From Devosia sp. (GTDB lineage: Bacteria > Pseudomonadota > Alphaproteobacteria > Rhizobiales > Devosiaceae), in contig NZ_JANQAH010000003.1 of NCBI RefSeq assembly GCF_024707125.1, positions 1-64,000 on the forward strand: a stretch of 64,000 bases of DNA, given 5' to 3'. The position numbers were made by a program, and so were the translations under genes. The notes beneath the pieces are model-generated. The model was not told the DNA's origin. It made no database searches and saw nothing but the letters and a program-made list of their open reading frames with translations. This document shows, in pieces, positions 48,251 to 56,569 of the stretch; positions within the stretch are counted from its first letter, which is position 1; each line of letters opens with the position of its first letter.

Positions 48251-49402
48251 TCAGACGTCGGCGAGACGCGTCCACTTGCTTTCGTTCTGGCTGGACTTCA
48301 CCGAAGCGGTGATGAACTGCATGCCTTCGACGCCATCAGCGAGCGAGGGCAGCAAAGCTTCATAGGCAGCGCCATCGCCGCGGATGACGGAAGCGAACTG
48401 GCTATAAAGCGTCGCGAAGGCTTCCAAATATCCTTCTGGGTGACCCGAGGGAATGCGGACATTCATCGACGCTGCCGGCGGCAGGGAGATCGAGCCGCCG
48501 CGGGTGAGCAGCTGCTTGGGTTTGCCAAACTCGGTGAACCACATGTAGTTCGGATTGTCCTGACGCCATTCGATCCCGCCCTTGTCGCCATAGACGCGGA
48601 GCTGCAGGCCGTTTTCACAGCCCACGGCGACCTGACTGGCCCACAGCATGCCCTTTGCGCCGCCTTCGAAGCGCAGCATGATGTGCACATTATCATCAAG
48701 CTGACGACCGGGGACAAATGCGGTTAAGTCCGCTGATACTGCTTCGGTTTTGAGGCCAGTAACAAAGCGGGCGAGGTTGTAGGCGTGGGTGCCGATGTCG
48801 CCGATGGCGCCGCCGGCGCCGGAGCGGGCCGGGTCGGTGCGCCAGGAGGCCTGCTTGTTGTCGTCGGTCGTGGCTTCGGTCAGCCAGTCCTGCGGATACT
48901 CGGCCTGGACGACACGGATCTTGCCCAGAGCGCCTGATGCCACGAGTTCGCGGGCCTGACGGATCAGCGGATAGCCGGTATAGTTGTGCGTGAGGAGGAA
49001 TTTCGCGCCGTTTTTCGGCTTGATTTCCAAGAGCTTACGCGCGTCTTCGAGGGTGGACGTGATCGGCTTGTCGCAGATGACGTGGATACCGGCTTCGAGG
49101 AAGGCTTTGGCCGGGCCGAAGTGCATGTGGTTGGGCGTGACGATGGAAACCGCCTGAATGCCGTCCGGGCGGGCGGCTTCGGCTTTGGCCATTTCCTCGT
49201 AGGACGTGTAGATGCGGTCTTCGGCGAGGCCGAGGTTTTTGCCGGATTCCTTGGCGACTTCAGGGCGCGAGGAGAGTGCGCCGGCCACGAGGTCATAGTC
49301 GCCATCGAGGCGGGCGGCGATGCGGTGGACGTAGCCGATGAAGGCTCCCGTGCCGCCGCCGACCATGCCGAGACGAATGCGCTTTGCGCCGTTTTCAGCC
49401 AT
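48251..49402 (-). CDS. Gfo/Idh/MocA-family oxidoreductase
   Basis: 383 residues. The Rossmann start reads RLGMVGGGTGAFIGYVHRIA, the EKP-type motif is ICDKPITSTLEDARKLL with Lys, and the catalytic-region GGAIGDIGTHAYNLARFV carries the conserved Asp and His. The family oxidises or epimerises sugars and inositols with NAD(P). It lies next to a sugar isomerase, and a similar pair follows 2 kb upstream, so it probably belongs to polyol or disaccharide catabolism. A conserved 21-base motif sits 19-39 bases before the start. Confidence 0.9.
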   Translation of the reverse strand: MAENGAKRIRLGMVGGGTGAFIGYVHRIAARLDGDYDLVAGALSSRPEVAKESGKNLGLAEDRIYTSYEEMAKAEAARPDGIQAVSIVTPNHMHFGPAKAFLEAGIHVICDKPITSTLEDARKLLEIKPKNGAKFLLTHNYTGYPLIRQARELVASGALGKIRVVQAEYPQDWLTEATTDDNKQASWRTDPARSGAGGAIGDIGTHAYNLARFVTGLKTEAVSADLTAFVPGRQLDDNVHIMLRFEGGAKGMLWASQVAVGCENGLQLRVYGDKGGIEWRQDNPNYMWFTEFGKPKQLLTRGGSISLPPAASMNVRIPSGHPEGYLEAFATLYSQFASVIRGDGAAYEALLPSLADGVEGMQFITASVKSSQNESKWTRLADV

Positions 49403-49420
49403 TTTGCGGCTCCTTAACGT

Positions 49421-49441
49421 TAGCAGACTGTTAGCATCGAG
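49421..49441. repeat. 21-base intergenic repeat, copy 1
   Basis: TAGCAGACTG-TTAGCATCGAG, identical to 62624-62644. On the minus strand it contains the direct repeat GCTAAC-AGTCT-GCTAAC. It lies before the Gfo/Idh start. Confidence 0.7.
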
Positions 49442-49443
49442 AG

Positions 49444-49473
49444 GGTCATTGGCGCCAATGCGTCAATGACCCG
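49444..49473 (-). terminator. Nested hairpin after isomerase gene
   Basis: GGGTCATTG and its complement CAATGACCC enclose an inner CATTGGCGCCAATG-type dyad. It lies 10 bases after the stop of the minus-strand isomerase gene. Confidence 0.65.
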
Positions 49474-49482
49474 CTGTTCGGC

Positions 49483-50541
49483 TCAGCTCAGGCCAAGCAT
49501 CTTGCGGTTGGCGGCCTTGTCGGTACCGCCCGAGGCGAAATCGTCGAAGGCCTTTTCGGTGACGCGGATGATGTAGCTCTTGATAAGCTCGGCGCCTTCA
49601 CGGGCACCATCTTCCGGATGCTTTAGGGCGCATTCCCATTCGAGCACGGCCCAGCCCTTGAAATCGTTGGCGGCCATCTTGGCGAAGATTGCTGGGAAGT
49701 CGACCTGACCATCGCCGATGGAACGGAAGCGCCCTGCCCGATCAACCCAGGACTGGAAGCCGCCATAGACACCCTGACGACCGGTCGGGTTGAACTCGGC
49801 GTCCTTCACGTGGAAAGCCTTGATGCGGTCCTTGTAGATGTCGATGTAGTCGAGATAGTCGAGCTGCTGCAGGACGAAGTGGCTCGGATCATAGAGCAGG
49901 TTGGCGCGCGGGTGGTTCTTCACGCGCTCGAGGAACATCTCGTAGGAGACGCCATCGTGCAGGTCTTCGCCGGGATGGATCTCGTAGCAGACGTCGACGC
50001 CGGCTTCATCGAAGGCGTTGAGGATCGGCGTCCAGCGGCGGGCGAGTTCGTCAAAGGCTTCTTCGACAAGGCCAGCGGGACGCTGCGGCCACGGATAGAG
50101 ATAGGGCCAGGCGAGCGCACCCGAGAAGGTCGCGTGGGCATTGAGGCCGAGGTTTTTCGACGCCTTGGCGGCGTTGAGCATCACCTGGACCGCCCATTCC
50201 TGACGGGCTTTTGGATTGTTGCGGACCGACTCCGGAGCGAAGCCATCGAAGGCGGCGTCGTAGGCCGGGTGAACGGCGACGAGCTGGCCCTGGAGGTGCG
50301 TCGAGAGTTCGGTGATCTCAAGGCCGTGGCTGTTCACGATGCCCTTGATCTCATCGGCATAAGTCTTGGAATTGGCGGCCTTTTCGAGGTCGATGAAGCT
50401 CGATACCCAGGTCGGGATCTGGACGCCCTTGTAGCCGAGCCCTGCCGCCCACTTACAGATATTGTCGAGATTGTCGAAGGGTGCCTTGTCGCCGGCAAAC
50501 TGGGCGAGAAAGATTGCGGGGCCCTTGATCGTGGTGGCCAT
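49483..50541 (-). CDS. Sugar phosphate isomerase/epimerase (xylose-isomerase-like TIM barrel)
   Basis: 352 residues of AP_endonuc_2 fold: GYKGVQIPTWVSSFIDLEKA near the start, metal-site blocks VDVCYEIHPGEDLHDG (Glu, His), NLLYDPSHFVLQQLDY (Asp, His) and IKAFHVKDAEFNP (His, Lys), then WAVLEWECALKHPEDG with the last Glu. These residues bind the divalent metal in isomerases and epimerases such as IolE-like and 3-keto-sugar enzymes. It is 80 bases upstream of the Gfo/Idh gene on the same strand. The pair often acts together on keto-sugars made by the dehydrogenase. GAGGAGAATCTC precedes the ATG. Confidence 0.9.
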   Translation of the reverse strand: MATTIKGPAIFLAQFAGDKAPFDNLDNICKWAAGLGYKGVQIPTWVSSFIDLEKAANSKTYADEIKGIVNSHGLEITELSTHLQGQLVAVHPAYDAAFDGFAPESVRNNPKARQEWAVQVMLNAAKASKNLGLNAHATFSGALAWPYLYPWPQRPAGLVEEAFDELARRWTPILNAFDEAGVDVCYEIHPGEDLHDGVSYEMFLERVKNHPRANLLYDPSHFVLQQLDYLDYIDIYKDRIKAFHVKDAEFNPTGRQGVYGGFQSWVDRAGRFRSIGDGQVDFPAIFAKMAANDFKGWAVLEWECALKHPEDGAREGAELIKSYIIRVTEKAFDDFASGGTDKAANRKMLGLS

Positions 50542-50663
50542 GAGATTCTCCTCTTGTGGCCCCGTAAAACCGCCTCGCGGGGCTCCTCTTGATAATCAGG
50601 GCGACGATTGCTCGCCGCCCTGACATGTTAAGTTCAGTCTTGACCGGTGCCGGACACCTGTCA

Positions 50664-50700
50664 ATGAGGTACGCCCATCAAATGGGCCTACCTCTCATTC
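50664..50700 (-). terminator. Long hairpin at the antitoxin gene end
   Basis: AATGAGGTA-C-GCCCAT, a CAA loop, ATGGGC-C-TACCTC-T-CATT. It overlaps the last codons of the antitoxin gene. Further hairpins lie at 50641-50663 (TGACNGGTG/CACCNGTCA) and 50597-50622. Confidence 0.7.
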
Positions 50701-50991
50701 TGCCGGTGTGGTCGGGACGGCAGTCAGCCGTATTCCCAACCCCTTCATCACACCGAGAAGCGTAGAAAGCTTCGGGTCGCCCTTGTCGCTCAACGCACGG
50801 TAAAGCGCTTCGCGCGTTACGCCGGCATCGCGGGCAATGCTGGACATGCCACGAGCACGGGCGACGACACCAAGCGCATTGGCAATGAAAGCGGCGTCGC
50901 CGGTTTCAAAGGCTTCGGCCAGGAACTCGGCCTGAGCTTGCTCGTCGCCGAGATATTCGGCAGCGTCGAAGGGGAGCGTTTCAAGAGCCAT
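50695..50991 (-). CDS. HigA/addiction-module antidote protein
   Basis: 98 residues with an XRE-like HTH at about 45-85: ALGVVARARGMSSIARDAGV then REALYRALSDKGDPKLSTLL. This is the pattern of the probable addiction-module antidote family (TIGR02684-type). The ATG at 50991 starts MALETLPFDAAEYL, a conserved opening. It follows its toxin partner by 1 base, with the toxin first, as in HigBA. It should bind and neutralise the toxin and repress the pair. The cassette sits between sugar-catabolism genes. Confidence 0.85.
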   Translation of the reverse strand: MALETLPFDAAEYLGDEQAQAEFLAEAFETGDAAFIANALGVVARARGMSSIARDAGVTREALYRALSDKGDPKLSTLLGVMKGLGIRLTAVPTTPAE

Positions 50992-50992
50992 G

Positions 50993-51280
50993 TCAAATCT
51001 CCTTTGCCATCTGCCTTGCCTTGGCGATGTCGCGGTCCTGAGACCCCTTGTCACCACCGCACAGCAGCACGATCAGCACATTGCCTCGCTGCACGAAATA
51101 GACCCTGTATCCCGGACCATAATCGATACGCAGCTCACCAATACCGTCGAACAGTTTCACATCGCCCATCAGGCCGGACTGGATACGAACAATCCGGCGG
51201 GCGACGATCTCTGCCACCTTGCGATCCTTCAGGGATTGCATCCATTTCTGAAAGATCAGCGTTTGGCGGACTTCGATCAT
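50993..51280 (-). CDS. RelE/ParE-superfamily toxin (HigB-like addiction-module killer)
   Basis: 95 residues: QTLIFQKWMQSLKDRKVAEI, then RIQSGLMGDVKLFDGIGELR and the core RIDYGPGYRVYFVQRGNVLI. The LRIDYGPGYRVYF block is the signature of the TIGR02683-type killer proteins. Members cleave mRNA or inhibit gyrase; which applies here is unknown. It is first in the operon, one base before the antitoxin. About 170 bases upstream hold a REP-like hairpin and no gene. Confidence 0.87.
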   Translation of the reverse strand: MIEVRQTLIFQKWMQSLKDRKVAEIVARRIVRIQSGLMGDVKLFDGIGELRIDYGPGYRVYFVQRGNVLIVLLCGGDKGSQDRDIAKARQMAKEI

Positions 51281-51376
51281 ATGTGAACTATAAGTTACAG
51301 ACCTATGGCGTGCAAGTGTGGCCTTGAAGGCTATCTTCTACGACAGTCTATCGTGCTTGCGGGCACCCCCTCCTAA

Positions 51377-51395
51377 CCTCCCCGGCAAGGGGAGG
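51377..51395. repeat. REP-like hairpin
   Basis: CCTCCCC, loop GGCAA, GGGGAGG, in the context CCCTCCTAACCTCCCC. This resembles short intergenic repeats frequent in Hyphomicrobiales. It sits between the toxin gene and the next catabolic gene. Confidence 0.55.
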
Positions 51396-51452
51396 TGCTG
51401 TATCGCGTTTGGGGGAGCGGTGGTGGAAAGAACATACCACTCCCCTTCTCTA

Positions 51453-52594
51453 TCAGGCCTTGAGCAGGGCCTTGGCTTCCTCGATGCCGAGGGCCAGCGG
51501 ACGCTCGCAGGTGGTCTGCAGGGTCAGAACCTGGCCGGTTTCGCCGGCCTTGAGGAGACCCGTCATCACTTCGACGACGTGCAGAGCAACGTCGAGGCCG
51601 CAGCGGGCGTTCTGGCCGTTCTCGATCGAGAGCATCATGTCGGCGAGGCCAGCGCAACGGTAGTTGGCACGCGGCACTTCCTTGTCGAGGTCCTGGTTCG
51701 GCTTGCCGAACGGGTGGTCCAGGGCGCGACAGCCGTGCGGATGCCTTCGATGCCGGTGGTCGTGAGATCACCGCCGAAGAAGTTCGGATCGGGCACGAAG
51801 ATCGAGCCGTCGGTGCCATAGAGCTCGATATTGTGGTGGCCGTGAGCCGCCACGTCCCAGCTGGCGCCGATGGTGATGATGGCGCCGGAGTGGAACTCGA
51901 GCACGCCGTGGATCGTGGTCGGGGTGCCGACCTTGATCGTGGTGCCCTTGTAGGGGCCTTCGGCGCTGACGATACGTTCGGCGCGGGCACTGCCGGTGAA
52001 GGCAGAGAGACGCTTCACGGGGCCGAGCAGGTGCACGAGGTCGGTGATGTAATAGGGACCGAGATCGAGGATCGGGCCGCCGCCGGGCTGGAAGAAGAAG
52101 TCCGGATTGGGATGCCAGTGTTCCATGCCGCGGCTCATGACGTGGGTCGTGCCGCTCATGATCTTGCCGAGCTTGCCCGAGTCGATGATTTCGCGGGCCT
52201 GCTGATGGGCGCCACCGAGGAAGGTATCGGGAGCCGAACCAACCTTGAGACCGCGCTCATCGGCTGCCTTCTTGAGCGCAAGTCCCTCTTCGACGGTCAG
52301 AACGAAGGGCTTTTCGGAATAGGCATGCTTGCCGGCCGAAACGATGTCGGACGACACCTTGTAGTGGGTCGCCGGGATCGTGAGGTTCACGATCACGTCG
52401 ATTTCGCTGTTCTTCAGCAGCTCGTCCGGGGTCTGGGCGGCAACACCGAATTCGTCAGCGCGCTTCTTGGCGGCCTCGGGGAGAATGTCGGCCACGGCGC
52501 GCACTTCGAGCCCCTTGAACAGGGGCGCGAGGCGCAGATAGGCGGCCGATATATTGCCGGCACCCATGATGCCGACGCCATAGGTCTTTGCCAT
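51453..52594 (-). pseudogene. Gfo/Idh/MocA-family oxidoreductase with one -1 frameshift
   Basis: From ATG 52594: GVGIMGAGNISAAYLRLAPL (Rossmann), YSEKPFVLTVEEGLALKKAA (EKP motif) and GGGPILDLGPYYITDLVHLL. After IEGIRTAV one C is missing (near 51727-51731), and the other frame continues with RALDHPFG-type sequence, PRANYRCAGLADMMLSIENG and RPLALGIEEAKALLKA at 51453. About 380 residues, complete once joined. It is the only frameshift found in the right part. It lies 2 bases after an isomerase gene, forming a second dehydrogenase-isomerase pair, which may be an operon extension of the importer. Confidence 0.85.
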
Positions 52595-52596
52595 TG

Positions 52597-53346
52597 TCAG
52601 ACTCCGTAGCCCTTAAGAGCGGCCGCCGCATTGCGCGCGAAGCGAATGGCATCGCTTGGCTTGTCGTGCTCGGCGACGAAATAGCGCGCCTTGGTCTTGG
52701 CCTTGATCGCCTTGATGTAATTCGGCCAGTCGAGCGTGCCGGTGCCGACGTCGGCCCAACCATCTTCGTCGAGCTTTTCACCGGCGGGCGCGATGTCCTT
52801 GACGTGGACGGCGGTGATGCGGCTGCCCAGCTTGTCGATCCAGAACAGGGGATCTTCGTTGGCGCGGATGACCCAGGCGAGGTCCATTTCCCACTGGGTG
52901 TCCGGACACGCGTCGAGGATCAGTTCCATCGGCGTCTTGCCGTTGGCGTCCTTGGCGAATTCCCAATGATGGTTGTGATAGCCAAAGCCCTTGCCAGCCG
53001 CCTTGAAGGCCGCAGCGATCTTGGCGAGGCCTTCGGCAAAGCCCTGCCAATCGCCAGTGCCGTTGCGGTAATTATCGGACGGCGGCGCGGGGCAATAGAC
53101 GGTCTGGATACCGACGGTGTCGACAATGCGGAGCGCAGCGTCGGTGTCTTCCAGCTGCGAATAGCCCATATGGGCGGTGGGCATGGAGAGGCCGGCATTC
53201 TTCAGGCTCGCGGCAAGCGCGGCGGGATCGGCGAACTGGCCGCCCCAGCCTTCGACCTGAGTATAGCCCAGACCAGCCAGGGTCTTGAGCGTTTCGTCCA
53301 GCGACGCTTCATTGCGTGCGCTGTAAAGCTGATAGGAAAAGTCCAT
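52597..53346 (-). CDS. Sugar phosphate isomerase/epimerase
   Basis: 249 residues of the xylose-isomerase-like TIM-barrel family: MDFSYQLYSARNEASLDETL, GFGYHNHHWEF (His, Glu), DTQWEMDLAWVIRANEDPLF (Asp), ITAVHVKDIAP and RYFVAEHDKPSDAIRF (Glu). These are the usual metal-binding positions. The start is the ATG at 53346, one codon inside a GTG. It precedes the Gfo/Idh gene by 2 bases and follows the importer ATPase by about 170 bases with two hairpins between, so it may have partly separate expression. Confidence 0.88.
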   Translation of the reverse strand: MDFSYQLYSARNEASLDETLKTLAGLGYTQVEGWGGQFADPAALAASLKNAGLSMPTAHMGYSQLEDTDAALRIVDTVGIQTVYCPAPPSDNYRNGTGDWQGFAEGLAKIAAAFKAAGKGFGYHNHHWEFAKDANGKTPMELILDACPDTQWEMDLAWVIRANEDPLFWIDKLGSRITAVHVKDIAPAGEKLDEDGWADVGTGTLDWPNYIKAIKAKTKARYFVAEHDKPSDAIRFARNAAAALKGYGV

Positions 53347-53454
53347 CACAGGCCTCTTTGGTGTGTTGCATGCGGCCGCATCGAGAGATGCCAGATAACC
53401 AGACCGGGCGGCGCATTCGCGTCACAACGGCAGGTCTATCGCCGCAAAAGTAAG

Positions 53455-53499
53455 CCGCCGGCTGTCCGGCGGAAGAAGCGGCGCCACGGATGGCGCCGC
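53455..53499 (-). terminator. Two adjacent hairpins after the importer ATPase gene
   Basis: GCGGCGCC-ACGGAT-GGCGCCGC at 53478-53499 and CCGCCGG-CTGT-CCGGCGG at 53455-53472, 21 and 48 bases past the stop. No T run. Confidence 0.65.
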
Positions 53500-53519
53500 C
53501 AGAAGATATGAACGGTCTT

Positions 53520-54602
53520 TTAGAGACGGTTTTCGGTTTCGGCGTTGAACAGCGAACCGCGAGCAATGTCGAAGCCGATGGTCACCTTGTCGCCGACATT
53601 GAGCGGAATGTCGCTGCTGCAGCGGAAGGTCACCGGAATGCCGGCGACCTTGGTCCAGGCCAGGGTTTCAGAGCCCATGGGCTCGACGATTTCGATCTCG
53701 GCCGTGGTCCGGTAGGGCACATCGTCGGCATCTTCGCCGAGGAAGATGTGCTCGGGGCGGACGCCCAGGACGGCCTTCAGCGAACCAGCGGGCGCGGCGG
53801 CGAAATCATAGGCGCCGACGGGGATCTTCGTGCCATCGGCAGCGGTAAAGGTCGTGCCATCGACCGTGCCGGCGATGAAATTCATCGACGGCGAGCCGAT
53901 GAAGCCGGCCACATAGAGATTGGTCGGCTTGTTGTAGATGGTGTGCGGATCAGCAAGCTGCTGGATCACACCATTCTTCATGATGGCGATACGATCGGCG
54001 AGCGTCAGAGCCTCGATCTGGTCGTGGGTCACGTAGATCATGGTGTTCTTCAGGCGCTGATGCAGGCGCTTGATTTCGACGCGCAGATCCGAACGCAGTT
54101 TTGCGTCGAGATTGGACAGCGGTTCGTCGAAGAGGAACACGTCCACGTCACGCACGAGCGCACGGCCGATGGCGACGCGCTGGCGCTGACCACCGGACAG
54201 ATTGGCCGGCTTGCGGTTGAGCAGCGGCTGGATCTGCAGGATTTCGGCAGCGCGGGCAACGCGGCGGGCGATCTCGTCCTTGGGCATGCCGGCGACGCGG
54301 AGGCCAAAGGAGAGGTTCCGTTCAACCGTCATCTGCGGATAGAGCGCATAGGACTGGAACACCATGCCGATGCCGCGATCCTTGGGCTCCAGCCAGGTGA
54401 CGTTCTTGCCACCGATGAAGATCTGACCGTCGGAGACGTCGAGAAGACCGGCAATGCAATTGAGCAGGGTCGACTTGCCGCAGCCCGAGGGCCCGAGCAG
54501 CACGATGAACTCGCCCTGGGCAATGTCGAGATTGAGGTGCTCAAGCACCTTCACATTGCCGAAGTTGAGCGAGAGGTCCTTGATGGAAACACTGTGTTGC
54601 AT
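53520..54602 (-). CDS. UgpC-family sugar ABC transporter ATPase
   Basis: 360 residues, complete: Walker [10 protein letters not shown] (~37-45), Q-loop [10 protein letters not shown], signature LSGGQRQRV, Walker [16 protein letters not shown]-loop THDQ and the C-terminal regulatory OB domain. It energises the CUT1 importer whose permeases lie directly upstream (4-base gap). It is closely alike in design to the broken ATPase at 7792-8842 and could stand in for it. Confidence 0.93.
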   Translation of the reverse strand: MQHSVSIKDLSLNFGNVKVLEHLNLDIAQGEFIVLLGPSGCGKSTLLNCIAGLLDVSDGQIFIGGKNVTWLEPKDRGIGMVFQSYALYPQMTVERNLSFGLRVAGMPKDEIARRVARAAEILQIQPLLNRKPANLSGGQRQRVAIGRALVRDVDVFLFDEPLSNLDAKLRSDLRVEIKRLHQRLKNTMIYVTHDQIEALTLADRIAIMKNGVIQQLADPHTIYNKPTNLYVAGFIGSPSMNFIAGTVDGTTFTAADGTKIPVGAYDFAAAPAGSLKAVLGVRPEHIFLGEDADDVPYRTTAEIEIVEPMGSETLAWTKVAGIPVTFRCSSDIPLNVGDKVTIGFDIARGSLFNAETENRL

Positions 54603-54606
54603 TGGG

Positions 54607-55539
54607 TTATCCCTTCACCGCACCGGCGGCAACGCCGCGGACGAACCACTTGCCGGATACGAAGTAAACAGTGAGCGGCACGAGACCGGTCAGCACGGTG
54701 GCGGCCATGTTCACGTTGTATTCGGGCGTGCCCTGGGCCGAGTTGACGATATTGTTGAGCTGGACGGTCATCGGGTAGTTCTGCGTGCCGGCGAAGACGA
54801 CGCCGAACAGGAAGTCGTTCCAGATGCCGGTGATCTGCAGGATCAGCGCCACGACGAAGATCGGCAGCGACATGGGGAGCATGATCTCGAAGAAAATGCG
54901 CCAGAATCCTGCCCCGTCGACGCGGGCCGCCTTGAACAGTTCCTGCGGGAGCGACGCAAAGTAATTGCGGAACAGCAGGGTCAGGATCGGCATGCCGAAG
55001 ACGGTGTGGATGAGAATGACGGCCTGAAGAGAACCGAAAATCCCCATTTCACGCGTGATCATCACCAGCGGATAGAGCATCACCTGATAGGGGATGAACG
55101 AACCGAAGATCAGGATGGCGAAGAAGATTTCCGAACCCTTGAAGCGCCAGTTGATCAGCGCATAGCCGTTCACCGCCGCAATGAAGATCGAGACGATGGT
55201 GGACGGAATGGTGATCTTCACCGAGTTCCAGAAGCCGGGCGACAAGCCCTGGCAGGTCAGGCCCGTACAGGCGCTGGTCCAGGCCTTGACCCAGGCATCG
55301 AAATTGGGCGCCTGCGGCAAGGCAAAGATATTGCCGAAGCGGATTTCGGGCATGGTCTTGAGCGAGGTGACGACCATCACGTAGAGCGGGAAGAGATAGT
55401 AGAGCGAGAACATCACCAGCACCGAATAGATGATGATCTTGCGCGGAGTGAAGAACGGCTTGGGACGCGGGCCCCGCGCTTCGACGACTTCGCCTGAAGC
55501 AACGGGTGCGGAACCGGTCATGGTTGCGGTCTGGCTCAT
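54607..55539 (-). CDS. CUT1 sugar ABC permease (MalG-like)
   Basis: 310 residues. A cytoplasmic N-terminus of about 35 residues precedes six helices. The EAA loop reads QELFKAARVDGAGFWRIFFE and the protein ends WFVRGVAAGAVKG. The ATG at 55539 overlaps the stop of the upstream permease as ATGA. A loop with two Cys between the first helices (TSACTGLTCQG) is unusual and may form a periplasmic disulfide, also seen in glucose-type CUT1 importers. Neighbours: permease before, ATPase after. Confidence 0.92.
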   Translation of the reverse strand: MSQTATMTGSAPVASGEVVEARGPRPKPFFTPRKIIIYSVLVMFSLYYLFPLYVMVVTSLKTMPEIRFGNIFALPQAPNFDAWVKAWTSACTGLTCQGLSPGFWNSVKITIPSTIVSIFIAAVNGYALINWRFKGSEIFFAILIFGSFIPYQVMLYPLVMITREMGIFGSLQAVILIHTVFGMPILTLLFRNYFASLPQELFKAARVDGAGFWRIFFEIMLPMSLPIFVVALILQITGIWNDFLFGVVFAGTQNYPMTVQLNNIVNSAQGTPEYNVNMAATVLTGLVPLTVYFVSGKWFVRGVAAGAVKG

Positions 55540-56477
55540 GTGCGTTTGCCCTTTCCGCCAAATTCGAGATAGGCCCACGGCACCATGATGATGAGAACCG
55601 TAAGCAGCATCATGGTGGCAGCGGCCAGACCCTGGCCGATATTGCCGCCCGAGAACATGTAGTTGAAGACGTACTTTGCCGGCACTTCCGAGGAGATACC
55701 CGGGCCGCCATTGGTGAGCGCCACCACGAGATCATAGAGACGGACAATGCCCGAGCCGAGGATCACGATGGCGGTGATGAGGACGCCGCGCATCATCGGA
55801 ATGACGATGGACACATAGGTGCGCCAGGTCGGAATGCCATCGACGCGCGCGGCCTTCCAGACTTCTTCATCGACGCCACGCAGACCCGCGAGCATCAGCA
55901 CCATGCAGAAGCCCGTACCGTGCCAGAGGCCGGCGATGAGCATTGCAAAGAGCACCATGCGCGGATTGGCGATCCAATCGAAGCTGAAGTTGCTCCAGCC
56001 CAGGTTGCGCAGGGTCCCCTGCAGACCCAGGGTGGGGTTCATGATCCACTGCCACACAAGGCCCGTCACGATGAACGAGAGGGCGAAGGGGTAGAGCATG
56101 ATCGTGCGGAAAGCGCTTTCGAACCGGATCTTCTGGTCGATCAACACGGCGAGGATGAACCCGATCACCAGCGTGAAGACCAGCGACATGGCGCCGTAAG
56201 CGACGAGGTTTGTGACCGACACGTTCCAGCGCGAGGTCTGGAACAGACGCTCGTACTGGTCAAAGCCAACGAACTTGCCGGTCGGCAGGAGCTTGGAGTT
56301 CGTGAACGAGTAATACACCGTCCAGATGGTGCAGCCCACAAACACGACGAGCACCGTGGCCATCATCGGCAGCGCGGCGATCTTGGCGGGCAGGTTGTGA
56401 AACAGAATTCTTTTCAGCAGGCCGGGCCGATGGGCCGTCTCGGCGCCCGCCTCAAGGGGAACGGCAGTGTCCGCCAT
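55536..56477 (-). CDS. CUT1 sugar ABC permease (MalF-like)
   Basis: 313 residues with six helices and the EAA loop EEVWKAARVDGIPTWRTYVS. The ATG at 56477 (MADTAVPLEAGAETAHRPGL) is used; an in-frame start at 56534 has no ribosome site and lies within the hairpin region. It follows the binding-protein gene by 92 bases containing two strong stem-loops, which should keep permease expression below that of the binding protein. Confidence 0.92.
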   Translation of the reverse strand: MADTAVPLEAGAETAHRPGLLKRILFHNLPAKIAALPMMATVLVVFVGCTIWTVYYSFTNSKLLPTGKFVGFDQYERLFQTSRWNVSVTNLVAYGAMSLVFTLVIGFILAVLIDQKIRFESAFRTIMLYPFALSFIVTGLVWQWIMNPTLGLQGTLRNLGWSNFSFDWIANPRMVLFAMLIAGLWHGTGFCMVLMLAGLRGVDEEVWKAARVDGIPTWRTYVSIVIPMMRGVLITAIVILGSGIVRLYDLVVALTNGGPGISSEVPAKYVFNYMFSGGNIGQGLAAATMMLLTVLIIMVPWAYLEFGGKGKRT

Positions 56478-56493
56478 GTATCTCTCAAGAGGA

Positions 56494-56555
56494 CGTGGTC
56501 GACCTTGTCGAGCAAGGCCGACCACGAGTTTCAAAGGCGGGAGCGGACTCCCGCC
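56494..56555 (-). terminator. Intercistronic stem-loops behind the binding-protein gene
   Basis: GGCGGGAG-CGGA-CTCCCGCC at 56536-56555 and a 14-bp arm pair (CGTGGTCG...CGACCACG with CCTTG/CAAGG) at 56494-56526. They lie between binding protein and permease, as in many CUT1 operons. Confidence 0.8.
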
Positions 56556-56569
56556 AGCGTAGCGAAGGA

